DNA of 64,000 bases from Tubiluchus corallicola (GCA_030141605.1 JAQGDQ010000541.1:62001-126000), one strand, 5' to 3'. Counted from the first letter of the stretch, positions 35,453-47,830 are shown. The notes: generated by a model not told the origin, from the sequence alone. Program-made: numbers and translations.

Positions 35453-36938
35453 TAATTATCTAATTATGATAATGATGATTATGCGTGCCGTGCATAAGAA
35501 CATAACCATCAATACTTTTGTTACTCTCATTATTCTGAGTAACGCTGGCAAAAATAAACCATAATTTCACTCTGCCCCTGATTTGGGAACAAGAAAACAA
35601 TGGCGTTCTGGCGTGCCATAACCTCTCATAGAATCTAACAGTTTCTTTTGCCGACGTGAGTTATTGGTAGGGAATTAACAACACTTTCAAAGACATCAAG
35701 ATCGTTGTTGTACTAGTATGACGCTATGACGGTCTTTGTCCGTTCATCTGTGCTTTTTGATTAGAATCGTTCGTTTTCCAGTGCCTAAATTGTTCGGTTA
35801 ATATAGTTGTTCGCATGCCAGCAAAACGACAAATGAATATCGTAAATGTAATTCAATTTTGATCGCCTGGAGAGCAATATAATTTGGTTCGATTACGTTT
35901 TTGAGAAACTAGCCTACCAACTTTGCTCGCTTCTGGTTCCAAAGAGCAAACGAAATCAATACACCGTTAAAACCAAGAAGTGTTTTGTAGACCCAGCGTA
36001 CAGATCGATTGCTAATATCGGGCTGGCCGCAGCTTCCGCGACGTAGATTCCAGGATTCTGCAAGACTCTGAAGTGCAGTTTGAAAAACCAGGGTGGCTTT
36101 GTGTTTTGATGGTGCTTTAGGCCCAATATTTGGATCACATGGTATTCAGTCATCGACGTGGTAAACAAAGCGAATTTACTAACAAAAAATGTGATGGTAA
36201 GTTTGACGAAAGTAGATATAAACTTTTAACAATTTACTACATTTGCGCTTTTGAAGAATGAGTTTTTCCTGGTTGTTGTTGTCGTTGTTGCTAATCTGTG
36301 TTGTTTATTTCGTCACCATTATTTATTCTGTGTTGTTATTCTTACTGTCGTTGACGCTGCTGCTGCTTTTGTGTTGCCATCGTCATTATGTATTGTGCGT
36401 TGTTATTCTTACTGTCGTTGACGCTGTCGCTGTTGTTGCTTTGTCAGTTTGGATAGTTTGCATGAGTGAAATGACCTTTGGTTGATGCATAAGTGGCAAC
36501 TTTCCTAAATTATTCATTAGAAATGAGCTGAACATCAGACTGTAGGCGACCAACTAGAATGTCTGGATTGGTTAGGTTTGGATAGTTTAATCTCTTGTGA
36601 GGGATAGCGTTATTTCTTTATTTCGTGTGCGTAATTTTATTTGCTATTAGCTTACCATACTGCGCTCCACATGGTGTACTGTATCTCTTGTATTCCACGC
36701 CCCAATTATTATAATTTTTGCAAGTTAATAATAACTTTCTTTATTTATAAAAATTTGATCTTTTAAAACGAAGGTATGCACTAATTTCACTGAGTAACAC
36801 ACCTGAAATTACAACATTAGTCCGTGTATGACACGGTTGTTTGGTTTATTCAGCGCAGTTTATTTATTATCCGAACAAGTTGTGCGCATGTTTGAAGAGC
36901 TGCATGGTTTCTTTGAAGGAAAGAACAAGAACACACTA
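35453..36938. other. Intergenic sequence, nothing recognised
   Basis: Includes an imperfect GTTGTTGTCGTTG-rich stretch (about 36270-36440), partly a direct duplication of TTGTTATTCTTACTGTCGTTGACGCTG. No gene recognised. Confidence 0.4.
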
Positions 36939-37416
36939 TATTAGGTTTATTTTACTGTTATCACTTAAACTTAGAGAAATACAACAAAGAAATTTGCAAA
37001 GAACTGCCTATAAAGCATAAATTTAAAACATACTACCACTGAATAGAAATTTTCAGCGTGTGGTTGCAGCAATTCACTTGAAAATCATGACGTAATTGAG
37101 AGACTTCGTGACTTTTCGTAAGCACGTCGTGGCTTTCCGTAAGGGCGAACTGCCTAAACTAATTCAAACTTCTGCAGATTACCTAATGTTCACGCAAAAG
37201 TATTACAAAATTAACTTTTCTTCAGGACAAATGACGTCATTGGAAGAAGAAAGGCATTGAAATGGGAGTGGCCAAGCATGGAGTGATCGCGACTTTAATA
37301 TAATTTTACTAGTTACACGAGACGCTAATTGCAGTTTTATTACTAAATCCTTCTAACATTTTTCGTGAACTTTGAAATAAGCCTAACTTCTTAGAAGGGT
37401 TAGCCTTTCCTTTAAT
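36939..37416 (+). repeat. Dispersed repeat of unknown class, copy 1
   Basis: Homologous along its length to 41581-42112 and, inverted, to 48359-48839. Shared words include GGTTTATT..ACTG.TATCACTTAAA, TTTGCAAAGAACTGCCTATAAAG, CTAATTCAAACTTCTGCAG and ATTTTACTAGTTACACGA. No ORF, no clear terminal inverted repeat. Probably a non-autonomous element. Confidence 0.75.
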
Positions 37417-37953
37417 ATCGTTTATCGTTCCTTGGTTGTAAAGCTCACAGATGAGCCTCACTTGGCCTTGCATTCCCGTTATCTGGTCAACAATCAGCAC
37501 AGATCAATTCCGTAAATTATCTTTAAGTGGTTTAGCCCATAGAGCGCAGCTGATGTAGGACAGTCAGAGGTCTCACTAGTGCCTAGTAGAACATTAATCA
37601 GCTTCTCCCTTAGGAAGCGATTCCATGACGGTAAGTAAGGGGTGCTGTTGCTTCAGCTTTTACATTGTCAGAAATTTTAAAACCTCAAGCATAACGACAT
37701 AGACACAGTGCTATAAGATCACACATTTTTAATCTTACCGTTTGCAAATAAGATTTTTTTCGCGAATTGTTTGGTTTCGAAGGTGAATAGTCGTTTCGAT
37801 CATATGAAAACCTAACTTAGATATCAAGGTAACTTAGTAATCAAGGTATGCAAGTGTATCTCACTAAATATATAAGCTCAGATAATGAGCTTCACCTGTC
37901 CAAATGTTAACAAGCAATTAAAACAACTACGTTTGCAGTAATTCCTTTAACTA
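37417..37953. other. Intergenic sequence, nothing recognised
   Basis: No gene or element supported between the dispersed repeat and the MITE. Confidence 0.4.
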
Positions 37954-38162
37954 GCGTTTATGTAGCATCCGGAATGCGTATGCGTTATGCGGATGCGGAA
38001 TACATAAAATCGGTTTATACTGTTTTCAATGAACCCGTTTATCTGGCCTGCGTTATGCGTTATTTTTTCTGCAGCTGTCTATTCCTATTGATTTTTGTCC
38101 GCAGTTATTCTGCAGGTGCGCGTAACGCATAACGCATTCCAGATGCTACTACATAAACGCCA
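37954..38162. mobile_element. MITE with long inverted repeats
   Basis: The left arm GCGTTTATGTAGCATCCGGA and the inverted right arm GCGTTTATGTAGTAGCATCT match for about 40 bp including GAATGCGTTATGCG. They enclose about 125 bp of non-coding sequence that is itself rich in TGCGTTATGCG. This is typical of a miniature inverted-repeat element. Superfamily unassigned, possibly hAT; target duplication not resolved. Confidence 0.75.
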
Positions 38163-41100
38163 CTTTATTCGTGGCTTGCCTTTCTCTCAGGCTATAATTT
38201 TGGTTAATTTGTACTGAGTCTACTGATGCTCCGTCATTTGTTGGCGGAGTATAAAGTTACTCAGGTATTCATGTTAGTATAAAGTTACTCAGCTATTACT
38301 TGAGTAATCTGTTGTCGTAAGTCTATTTACAATACACGACCTGCACAAGAAAACCTGAAATTGATTAGAAAGGAGATGTTTTGTATAAGTCTTATGTCAC
38401 GCGTTAATAAAACCTAGGCCAGGTTCAGAAATTTTATGAGCTTAAATAGGATCACCTTGGAAGTTGTCGGAAACTCATTTCCGAAGTAAACAAATTTCTA
38501 TTTGCTCTCTATAAATAACTGTAGGAAGTACTTAGAGAAAAATTACGTAATTACTTCTGTAGTTTTATTGTGCAGTATGTATATAGGAAAACTGTCTTAT
38601 CACATCATTAACCGTGTAATAGTTTAATGAATAAGACTGGGAAAAGGTCCGAGGCAGGAAATAATTCATTGGGAAAAACCTGACGGCCGTGACAGCAGTC
38701 GGTGCAGGTTTTTCCCCACGTTAAGAAGCAAAGCTATCTCTTAACTTAATATGTGCTAACTCTAGTTAAAGGGAAGCTAGTTTTTCCCCCAAGTACAGGA
38801 GCCGGTTTTCCTCGTGTAATAAAGACACTAAGTGTCCCATGATGACACATTGAATTGTTGATTTCGTAACGTTGACTAACACTATTTTTGTTTTATTTAC
38901 AGGTCATGTTGTGAAGTTATTATGTTGTTATGTTATGTCGTTACATATGTAGTCATAACGTAAATAAGTACATCATGATGTTTTAACTCATTTCTTTATT
39001 GCTTTCATTTACGAATATATAGGGGTGACACGGCAATGGACATCAAACACTAATAATCAACCTTTCGAGAATAAATTTTAGATAAAACATTTAGTTTGAT
39101 ACATCGACTCTCCCACTTTTTCTGAGCTAAACACGAAACAAGCGAGATCTGGAAATCAAAATAAATTCCCCGTTCTCGACATGATACCAGATTTTATTCT
39201 TGTTCGCGACAGAAGTACCTAGGTGGTTATTTTCTTTGCAGTGATTCTTATAAATTTTAGCACCTAATTAATAATTTCCTACATTTTGTTAAGGTAAACA
39301 AGTAAGTTTATTAGTCTATCACCATTTTTTATAATACCAAAATGCATAATTAAGTGATTTATAATTCTATATAACATTAAATACTATTAGAAATTGCAAA
39401 AGTGATTATTGATTAGAGTGGTGAAAGGGTGACGACGAAATTATGAGTTATCGATCTCAGCCACCCTCTCAGAAAATCTTACTAATATAATTAATTAATT
39501 CGCATGTTCCAAGTAACTAAAAATTATCAGATTTTACATTTAAAACGGTTGTTGTAAAATTATGATACCAAAGTTTTAGTTTCTTATACAACAATGTTCA
39601 GTCACGGGAAAGACCTTGTTTCATCACCCATTGACAATATGCACGTTCTTTCTCGCTTCTGAACGCGGGACGCCAGAGGCTTTGAAGGTGGTCGCCTATA
39701 GAATCCATTACTATTGCAATCTGATGTTTAAAACTTTTAGAAAGTGACTTAGAATACAGAATTAAAGCCATGACATGATCACGGGTGGTTACTGCTAAAA
39801 GTTTTTAATTCAATATTTGCGTGTTTTGTAATCTGGGAATTTTAAATTGACTTTCTTAGTCTGTTTTTACTTCATGCAACGTTTACAAGTAAAATAGTTC
39901 AGTATAGCTTGCATCACACGCCGAAAGAATTTTGTCCATTCACTCCAATCAGTCAAAATCTGAGTAGTTTTGAAGCATTCTTCTGTTTTTTGTGTCTTTG
40001 AGCACTTGAACAATAAACATAGATGGAAGTAGTTGGCCAATGTAGACGCAAGTACAGTGATATGTGAGATGTACAATGAATAGTATCTTCACCTTCTTTA
40101 GAATCTTAGTGGGACATTGGTCTTATTTGAAGACGCTACAATTTGAACTGCCTTCGAACTATTTGCATGTATGTGTTTTCAGAAATGAGTTCACGAACGT
40201 AAATTTTCCTAATATTGTCAATGTATTTGAAAACGAACACACGTTTAAAATTTATTATGGTGTATTGAAGTTAAATAGGGATTGAGTAACATTATTTTAA
40301 GCCTAGGCCACTGTCTTTCGTCAAGCAAAAATTAATCATTCGTAAAGTTTCCACCAATACATGATTAGAGATTATTCTGATTTGTTATCTACAGCATTGT
40401 ATTTTTATGACAGTAATACATAGACATAAAATTGGTGTACTTAGCTATATAGCACGTTGCTTTTATTTTATCTTTGTTGTTCTCGACGTGTCATTTTGGT
40501 AACGTCTTTTTTGGGCTACAGTTTTTTTCTTATTGCCCAATATTATAGTGTATTTATCTCGAATTATAGTCAAGCAACTAACTAACTAACTATGAGGCTG
40601 ATACATGCACACAATGTATAAATATGGGAGAATCTCTGGAACACAATCTTCAGTATTGTAGCTTTTGTAGACACATTTTTATCGCAAGTCTCGCAATGGA
40701 GAATGTGTCATCTCCTTTTCTATCTACAATCTATTCCTCCGTTTAATTGTATGTTGTCAAGTGCAATTATACGCATATTTGAAATGAGCAATTCCTTACT
40801 TAGTTTGTTTTACGACCTTTATTCTGGCATGCATGTGGTAAAATGCAAAAACGGAGTTATAAGCTCTGTTAAATGAGACAGCAATACATCTCTAACTTGT
40901 CATCAGCGGGGAAAAATCGATATCGATCATGTCTCTTTTTAAGATTAATCGCCAGTCGTTAAAGCGAGTCAAAACGATTCCCCTCTGGGAGTTGCACAGT
41001 TTTACAAACGGCCAACAGAAAGTGAAAACTTGGAAAACTGGGATAAATTTGGAAAAATGCCAAGAACTGGACAGGAAATTTGCATGAAATATGAGATTAT

Positions 41101-41165
41101 TTAAAGTGAAGTCATTAGACGAAAATAGATGCCTCGGGGTAGGAGTTGTCAATTTTCCTATTTTC

Positions 41166-41168
<3 letters not shown>
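38163..41168. other. Long intergenic stretch, nothing firmly recognised
   Basis: About 3 kb of AT-rich DNA with no supported gene, element or tandem array. ORFs of 69-86 codons (39867-40076 minus, 40064-40285 plus, 40892-41152 minus) have no motifs. The two words TAAAGTTACTCAG near 38253 and 38281 form a minor direct repeat. Confidence 0.4.
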
Positions 41169-41247
<79 letters not shown>

Positions 41248-41290
41248 TCCCTCTCTGTCTGACTCTGTCTCTCTCTCATCCTCTCTCTTT
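41169..41290 (+). repeat. (CT)n microsatellite
   Basis: About 33 pure CT units, then CTGTCTCT variants, grading into T/C-rich sequence to about 41360. Confidence 0.95.
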
Positions 41291-41580
41291 TTGTTTTTTG
41301 TCATTTTTTTCTTTTTCTCTCTCGCCCTATCTTTCCTTCTCTCCTCCCTTCTGTTTCTCTACTGCAATTATGAAATGCTCACAGAATCACATATGGCCAA
41401 CTCTAGAGTTTGGGTCGTTTCAAAGGTAAAATTGTAGCCCAATTCAAACTGATTGGCTAATTTGTAGAGTTATAGGAAGAGGCAACCCTGGAAAAACATT
41501 CATTGTTTGCAGCGTATTATTAATATACAATTAAAAATGTTGAAATTACCATAAATATTCGCCCGTAGTCAATCACTATC

Positions 41581-42112
41581 TTGGGTTTATTATACTGATA
41601 TCACTTAAATTTAGAAAAATATAATAAACAAATTTGCAAAGAACTGCCTATAAAGTATTAATTTAAAATATACTACCTCTGAATAGAAATTTTCAGGCGT
41701 GGAGGTTGGAGCAATTCACTTGTAAATCATGACGTAACTAGGAGACTTCGTGGCTTTCCGTGAGCGCGTCGTGACTTTCCGTAAGCACGCGCCGCTTAAA
41801 CTAATTCAAACTTCTGCAGCTTACCTAATGCTCACGTAGAAATATTACAAAATTAGCTCCCCAATGTTTTTATAAAAACTTATTATACTTTTGATGAAGA
41901 TTGACAATGCGCTACTTTTCTTTAAGACGAATGACTTCATTGGTAGAATAACGGGCATTGAAAATGGGAGCGCCCAAGCATGAAGAAATCGCGACTTTAA
42001 AATGATTTTACTAGTTACACGACAATCTTATTGCAGTTTTACTACAATCTAACATTTTTCGCGAACATTGAAACAGGCTTAATTTCCCAGAATGGTTGGC
42101 ATTTTCTTTAAA
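41581..42112 (+). repeat. Dispersed repeat of unknown class, copy 2
   Basis: Same orientation as copy 1 but with an extra segment near 41855-41920 (AATGTTTTTATAAAAACTTATTATAC). Part of that segment is also present in copy 3, so copy 1 carries a deletion. Confidence 0.75.
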
Positions 42113-43119
42113 AATTTGAAACTATATTTCAAGAATTTATATGTGCTTCCCTGTTTGTAATTTGATATTTGTAAATGTAAAATGAAATTAAAATATTCTC
42201 TGTTACCATGATATAACTTAAAAGACTAACATGTTTTAGGGTGATCAACACTCAATACACTTTCTCATCAACGACATTGATTTCTGTCGGCCATCTTGAA
42301 ACGGTAGCGCCACCTCTTATAGCACGAATTTTGCTAGTTCTTCCATTCTTACACTTTTTGCACTTGGAAATACATTTTTGTAAAAATGTGAAATTTTGGG
42401 CACTAGATTAAAAATTTGTCAGCTCCTCGTCGTTCTAGGTGATTTTTTAGTTACCTTGCTAGCTCTCTAATTACCAATCGGCACCTGTGACAAGTTTTCA
42501 CATATTCACTTACTTAGATCTCAGGATGCGTTCCCTAAGCAAAACAAATTAAGCAGCTAAATGAAAAGGCCTCGAGCATAATTTGACATTAATAACGTAA
42601 TAATATCGTTGATTATCTACAGGATCATGTTGCTCAGGTAGATCCTAATGAACTATTGTTCCATCAAGCTATTATTGGCTCTCAGGAAGAGACTGTGCCA
42701 AAGGTGCTTGGAAGTATAGTGTGTCAGGCTTAGCATGCATTTTTTGTTTCTCTAAAAGCCATATTAAACATGTCTGTTTTATATGATGATGATCGATTAC
42801 TGTTATATTAAACTCCAAAATTAGCTATTATCACTAGGCAGGGGATAGCCAGGTAGTAAAGTAAGGGGAAGAAAGCACGTAAAAAGAGGCGCCGTGACAA
42901 GTACCGAACCATTTTTAACTTATTCATTACACATTTCAGTTCTGTGTATAAAATCGAAACACAAGGAAGATACTGTTTTAAATGCATTATATCGTTATTG
43001 CTCTGAAGCGTCAGTGTCCTTTAGAAGTAGAGAATTTATCAAAAGACCTTAGAGACTTACACGGCGAATTTAAGTCTGTGTAAATTCCTCAGCATCATAT
43101 AAATCAATGTAAACAGTGT
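42113..43119. other. Intergenic or LINE-flanking sequence
   Basis: A 36-codon open stretch after a good acceptor (tctacag|gat at 42621, stop TAG at about 42731) is noted, but it matches nothing I know. It could be chance or LINE 5' sequence. No other feature supported. Confidence 0.3.
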
Positions 43120-45190
43120 CTAGATATTATGAGCTTAAGAGATGGGGATAAAACTCTGTGGGCAAAAAGTAATTGCTCGGGCGAGATGAAGTAGAAAAAA
43201 CCTGCAAACGGCCCAAGTGCTGCTGAACTTGCTGGTCATTTTAGTAAATTATGTTCATTACAAGAAGCAAAGTCAGCTGTTGATTTGGTGCAGAACAATA
43301 ATTTGCCATACAACCCTATCCTAGATAATCGGATTACATTAATTGAAATGGACAACGTAGTGAACAAAATGAAAAGAGGTGGTTTTGATTTTTCCGTACG
43401 CATACTAAAAAGTTCATATCATGTGCTGTACCCAGTACTGTTAGTTTTAATGAACCTAATCTCACAGCCCTAATAAAAAAAGGGTGATCTATCGCTGCCT
43501 AAAATCACAGAGGCATACAAATGTTGTCACTACTAGCAAGCAACGACAGGATTATTGCAAATCACCTGAAGTTATGGCTACCCAACCGAGAAGTACAAAC
43601 AGCCTTTCAAAAAGGCAGGTCATGTGTCGACCATGTCTCTATGCTACGGTTAATTATCTCAATTGCACAGAAACTGAAAATTAAACTTTATGTTGCCTTG
43701 ATGGACCTTGAAAAGGTTTTCGATAAAGTACCTAGATGCATCTTGCTAAATAAATATGTAAAATTGGGTATCCATCACGTGATGTATGAAGCCATTAGGT
43801 CTATGCATTTATTCACGCAATGTATTTTAAACTTTAATGGTCAATATTCCTATTGTTCTGAACCATTCTCTGGCATTCGACAAGGTACAGCGTCATCAGT
43901 TTTACTTTTCAACGCTTTCTTTGATGACATGTCAGATTATTTACAAACGAACTGTAATTCAGAAATGCTTTTACTTGATCTGCATTGTCTTGTTCATGCT
44001 GATGATACTGCCACCTTAAGTACTGATAGATCTTTATTTTTAAACACAAGTATAAAGCTGCTGAAAATTATTTTTGTGACAACGGCATTATACTAAATGC
44101 TGCCAAATCTAGCTTCTTTGTAATAGGCAAGGATAATGAAGATGATATGCGTTTTGTTCAGTTAAACAAGGGGGTGTTTAAATACAAAGATGAACAAGTA
44201 TATTTAAGCGTCGTCTGCACAGATAAAGGTAATTACTGTGTTGAAGCGTAATGGGATACGAAGCATTTAATGTTAACGTTAGATTTGTCAACTTTGTGAC
44301 ACGGCATCGTAATGCTCCTTTTGATGTAAAAATGAAAGTTTTAAATGCTTGTGTTACTTCATCACTTTGTACTCTGCTGAAAGCTGGAGTAGTGCTGCTC
44401 TTACTAAACTAGAGAATTTACATAGAAAAGCATTAAAAACTGCTTTAGGTAAAAAATCAGAACACTATTAACGAGATGGTGTAATACTGAAAGTGACAGC
44501 AAACCTCTGTCTGGAAAAGTTAGATCACTGCAGCTTAATTATTGGTTAAAGATCAGTAAATATTGTCGTGATAACCCTGATAATCATATCTGTAGACTTT
44601 CAAAAATTGTTCATAGAGAACGCACCAAATATGTTCAACATTACGAGAACAATGAGCTTCGAATTTTCTGTACTGGTAGTAAAATGAAGACTTATTTTGA
44701 TAGCAAATATATAGAAAATGTCCGCCAAAGACTTCTTGCGTTCAGAAATGACCCAGACTCGAAACAGGGTGTACATTGTAGTATAAACCCTGAGTTAACC
44801 AAACCCTCGTTACTTTATGATAACATCATTCTTACCGAACATTACAGGATAATCATTTCAAGATTCAAGTGAGTAGGAAATCACCATCTACCAATTGAGA
44901 CTGGCAGACGGGAAGATAGAATATGTCAGTTTCGTGATTTGAATGTAGTACGGTTGAATGAAGGGTTGTTCAGACCCTTACGCATACGGTCTTAGAATGT
45001 TCCGAAACTAAATATGCTGACTGTGTTGAACATATCAACGGTTTTATAACACAACTTTCTGTAAACAAAGCCAAATATTTGTATAAACTTGATAAAGCTT
45101 GTGGAAATAATGATCTTTAATTAATTTTCAAACACATGTAAATCTTCACGATTGCAATTAATATCACACTAAAATTATATTTCATGTAGT
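43120..45190 (+). mobile_element. Degenerate LINE (RT and C-terminal region)
   Basis: Plus-strand remnants follow ORF2 order: upstream linker (GPSAAELAGHFSKL near 43210), RT palm (43521-44096), then a thumb/C-terminal region (LWL..., NHHLPIETGRREDRICQF near 44880-44935). An AT-rich 3' UTR follows. Many stops and frameshifts break it up. The C-terminal zinc-type motif puts it in the same broad group as the fragments at 18556 and 32891. Confidence 0.8.
43521..44096 (+). pseudogene. LINE reverse transcriptase palm fragment
   Basis: Contains FQKGRSCVDHV, the motif A region MDLEKVFDKVP, FSGIRQGTASS and the catalytic box VHADDTA. Both RT aspartate boxes survive. The frame is closed upstream (stop before 43521) and again at 44094, with the continuation in other frames, so it is a dead copy. 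Confidence 0.85.
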
Positions 45191-45213
45191 GATGCGTCTC
45201 GCCTGCGAATGGA

Positions 45214-45356
45214 CAAATTGTTTTACATGTTATACTATGTTTTACCATTTTACTTGGGTGTAGAAAATGCTGAGTTTGTCAATATATATTGACAAATTCA
45301 GCATTTTCTACACCCAAGTAAAATAACAAAACATAGTATAACATATAAAAAAATTG
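45214..45356. repeat. Near-perfect palindrome, arms about 70 bp
   Basis: The left arm contains ATGTTATACTATGTTTT then TACTTGGGTGTAGAAAATGC. The right arm is its inverted copy, about 65 of 72 positions matching. The centre CAATATATATTG leaves essentially no loop. It could extrude as a cruciform or give a long RNA hairpin. It lies between the degenerate LINE 3' UTR and a TA/GATA microsatellite. Its origin is unknown; a MITE or fold-back duplication of a LINE end is possible. Confidence 0.9.
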
Positions 45357-45360
<4 letters not shown>

Positions 45361-45392
<32 letters not shown>

Positions 45393-45414
45393 TAGATAGA
45401 TAGATAGATAGATA
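45361..45414 (+). repeat. (TA)n(GATA)n microsatellite
   Basis: About 15 TA units followed by six GATA units. A shorter version (TA then a single GATA) recurs at 47804-47834, together with the 90 bp that follow. Confidence 0.95.
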
Positions 45415-45500
45415 GAGTTAAAATTAAAACACAATAAAAAGTTACAGTAAGCTCATAAATCTCAAAACATAATAAAAACGTGTGTGTTATTATGAAAACA
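45411..45500 (+). repeat. 90-bp direct duplication, left copy
   Basis: Identical, by eye, to 47831-47920 (GATAGAGTTAAAATTAA ... TTATTATGAAAACA). The two copies bracket the TRIM element. See the finding on this arrangement. Confidence 0.95.
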
Positions 45501-45523
45501 TATATATATATATATAAATATAT

Positions 45524-45876
45524 TGTAACGGATCCGGGTCCTTTTCAGGCGCCGATCCGTCTCCTCAGAATGTATCGAGCGGCATACAAGTTATGAAAGT
45601 ATTACAGCAGACGAGAAAAGTAAAAAGAGTACGAATGCAAAATAAATTAAACTTTATTGCACAACCGGTAACTCCAAAAGAATGACATGTGAACAGACTT
45701 TTGTATAAAAAAATCAGCAAACCTACAGCAATCACCTTTACAGACAGAAAGGCCAGGTTGGAATCGTCAAATTACGGCATGCATTCTGTTTTATACAGGT
45801 ACATTTGCATTACTGGGCTTCTCGACTATACCCATTACTAACATTATGGGGTTAGTCAAAACCCGTCTTCGTAACA
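45524..45876 (-). repeat. TRIM 3' LTR
   Basis: 353 bp with GGATCCGGGTCCTTTTCAGG near one end and an AATAAA hexamer in the middle. It is followed on the right by the purine-tract complement CTACCCCTTCCTC. Confidence 0.88.
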
Positions 45877-46836
45877 CTACCCCTTCCTCAATTTCCATTT
45901 GTCCACAAATGAGTTACAGCAAATGCAAATGCAATTAAATTGTACTCTAGTTGAACCCAACAAAAGTCATTCAAAGTTGAGCAAATCAGTTTAACAAAAT
46001 AATCAAAATTGTAAACAGCACTAGTACAAATATGTAAAAACCCGGCTTTAGCAAATCTATCCAGGTTTATGACAGCATAAAACTGAAAACGGTGAGTTGA
46101 TAATCCTTTTTCCTGTGGGAACAGATCAATGATCCACTTCTTGTGAGTGCAGTGTAGCGCCATCTAGCGAGACTGTCCCAAAAAACAATACAGTCAGTCT
46201 TTAAACAGAAACCAGTCTTTGCACATCACGCTATCGGCAAAACAGGCCTTGAAACGAAAAAAACATTCTACTAGTTACTTCCGAGGCACTGAGACAACCT
46301 CTATGATGTGGTACATTGTGAACAGTCTATAGAAGTTCTCCTGGGGCGTCGGTAGGGATTCGAACCATCTGTCTGCCCGGTGAAATAAAGTAGTTGCGAT
46401 ACTTGCGAAGGTGTAGGGTACTCCAGCCATGTGCTACAACGGTATTGTACTCCTAGCCATAAACCATGTCTTTGACGGTACTCCATAATAGACTCGTGTC
46501 CGTCATAATAGACTCGTGTAGCAATCGAAGTTTCGACCTGTCTTCCCTGAGTGAACGAAATAGGCATACTGACAAGCTTACTGCAACAGACTCGGCACAT
46601 AAAGAGGAATAAAGACGAAACAAATTTACAAACAAGGTACTGCTGTACAACAACAACAGCAAAGTAGAGAAAAACGATTAATCTTTTTAAACTGCTTCAA
46701 CGTTCTGGCTTCGCAAAAGCTACCGAAAACCGGTTCAACTTTGACCAGTGACGTACAGTTAAAAAGACGAGCATCAAGTGTTCACAACTGCATAATCTTA
46801 GCTAGCTGAACACAACAGAGCCCCATGTTGAAAAGC

Positions 46837-47130
46837 GTGTTCTGGCATCCTAGCCATTACGGAACACTAAACTACCATTTAAAAACAGTGTTCTGGCAAC
46901 CTAGCCATTACGGAACACTAAACTACCATTTAAAAACAGTGTTCTGGCAACCTAGCCATTACGGAACACTAAACTACCATTTAAAAACAGTGTTCTGGCA
47001 TCCTAGCCATTACGGAACACTAAACTACCATTTAAAAACAGTGTTCTGGCATCCTAGCCATTACGGAACACTAAACTACCATTTAAAAACAGTGTTCTGG
47101 CATCCTAGCCATTACGGAACACTAAACTAC
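46837..47130 (+). repeat. 51-bp tandem repeat, 5.8 copies, inside the TRIM element
   Basis: Units start at 46837, 46888, 46939, 46990, 47041 and 47092 (GTGTTCTGGCATCCTAGCCA...). A 51-bp unit is 17 codons, so one frame stays open through the array, but there is no independent coding evidence. Units differ mainly at GGCATCC versus GGCAACC. Confidence 0.96.
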
Positions 47131-47449
47131 GGTGACTCGCTATACATGCAAAGTCACAAAATGGCTGTACGTCTCCTATTCCTAAATACAGGCTAATATC
47201 GCCTCATTGGGAACTCGATAAAAACATAGAACTGTTTAAGCTAAGGCCGATGCTGCCTGTCGCATAAAGGCCGTTCAATTGCCTTTCAACATAAAAGGTA
47301 AAAACACGAAACTGTCTACAAAAACACAAAAAAAACACGCCGAGTAGTACAGACAAGCTGTCTGCCTAAAGCAAAATGCAGCACTCACCAAACCCAATAA
47401 TGTCGATCCATTCCAGGCGGCAATTTCGGATCCCACTTATGTGCACCAG

Positions 47450-47799
47450 TGTAACGGATCCGGGTCCTTTTCAGGCGCCGATCCGTCTCCTCAGAATGTA
47501 TCGAGCGGCATACAAGTTATGAAAGTATTACAGCAGACGAGAAAAGTAAAAAGAGTACGAATGCAAAATAAATTAAACTTTATTGCACAACCGGTAACTC
47601 CAAAAGAATGACATGTGAACAGACTTTGTATAAAAAAATCAGCAAACCTACAGCAATCACCTTTACAGACAGAAAGGCCAGGTTGGAATCGTCAAATTAC
47701 GGCATGCATTCTGTTTTATACAGGTACATTTGCATTACTGGTCTTCTCGACTATACCCATTACTAACATTATGGGGTTAGTCAAAACCCGTCTTCGTAA

Positions 47800-47801
<2 letters not shown>
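47450..47801 (-). repeat. TRIM 5' LTR
   Basis: 352 bp, nearly identical to 45524-45876. The candidate primer-binding site lies to its left (plus-strand CCACTTATGTGCACCAG). Confidence 0.88.

Positions 47802-47830
<29 letters not shown>

Larger units (their letters stand above)
45524..47801 (-). mobile_element. Non-autonomous LTR retrotransposon (TRIM-like), 2.28 kb
   Basis: Direct repeats 45524-45876 and 47450-47801 differ by one substitution and one 1-bp indel by eye. Each runs TGTAACGG...TTCGTAACA on the plus strand. On the minus strand a purine tract (GAGGAAGGGG) precedes the LTR at 45876. A TGG-starting site (TGGTGCACATAAGTGG) lies one base after the other LTR, so the element reads minus. 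The 1.57-kb interior has no gag or pol and includes six 51-bp tandem repeats. It would depend on proteins of another element. It sits inside a TA microsatellite, so the target duplication is unreadable. Confidence 0.85.

Noticed and set aside
46300-46420. Possible tRNA gene (perfect GGTTCGAATCCC on the minus strand)
   Set aside because: The flanking bases do not form a T-stem or a cloverleaf and no A box is at the right distance. It is inside the TRIM interior.
46825-47196. 123-codon ORF with 17-residue repeats
   Set aside because: A 51-bp tandem unit keeps any stop-free frame open; there is no independent coding evidence and it lies inside a non-autonomous LTR element.
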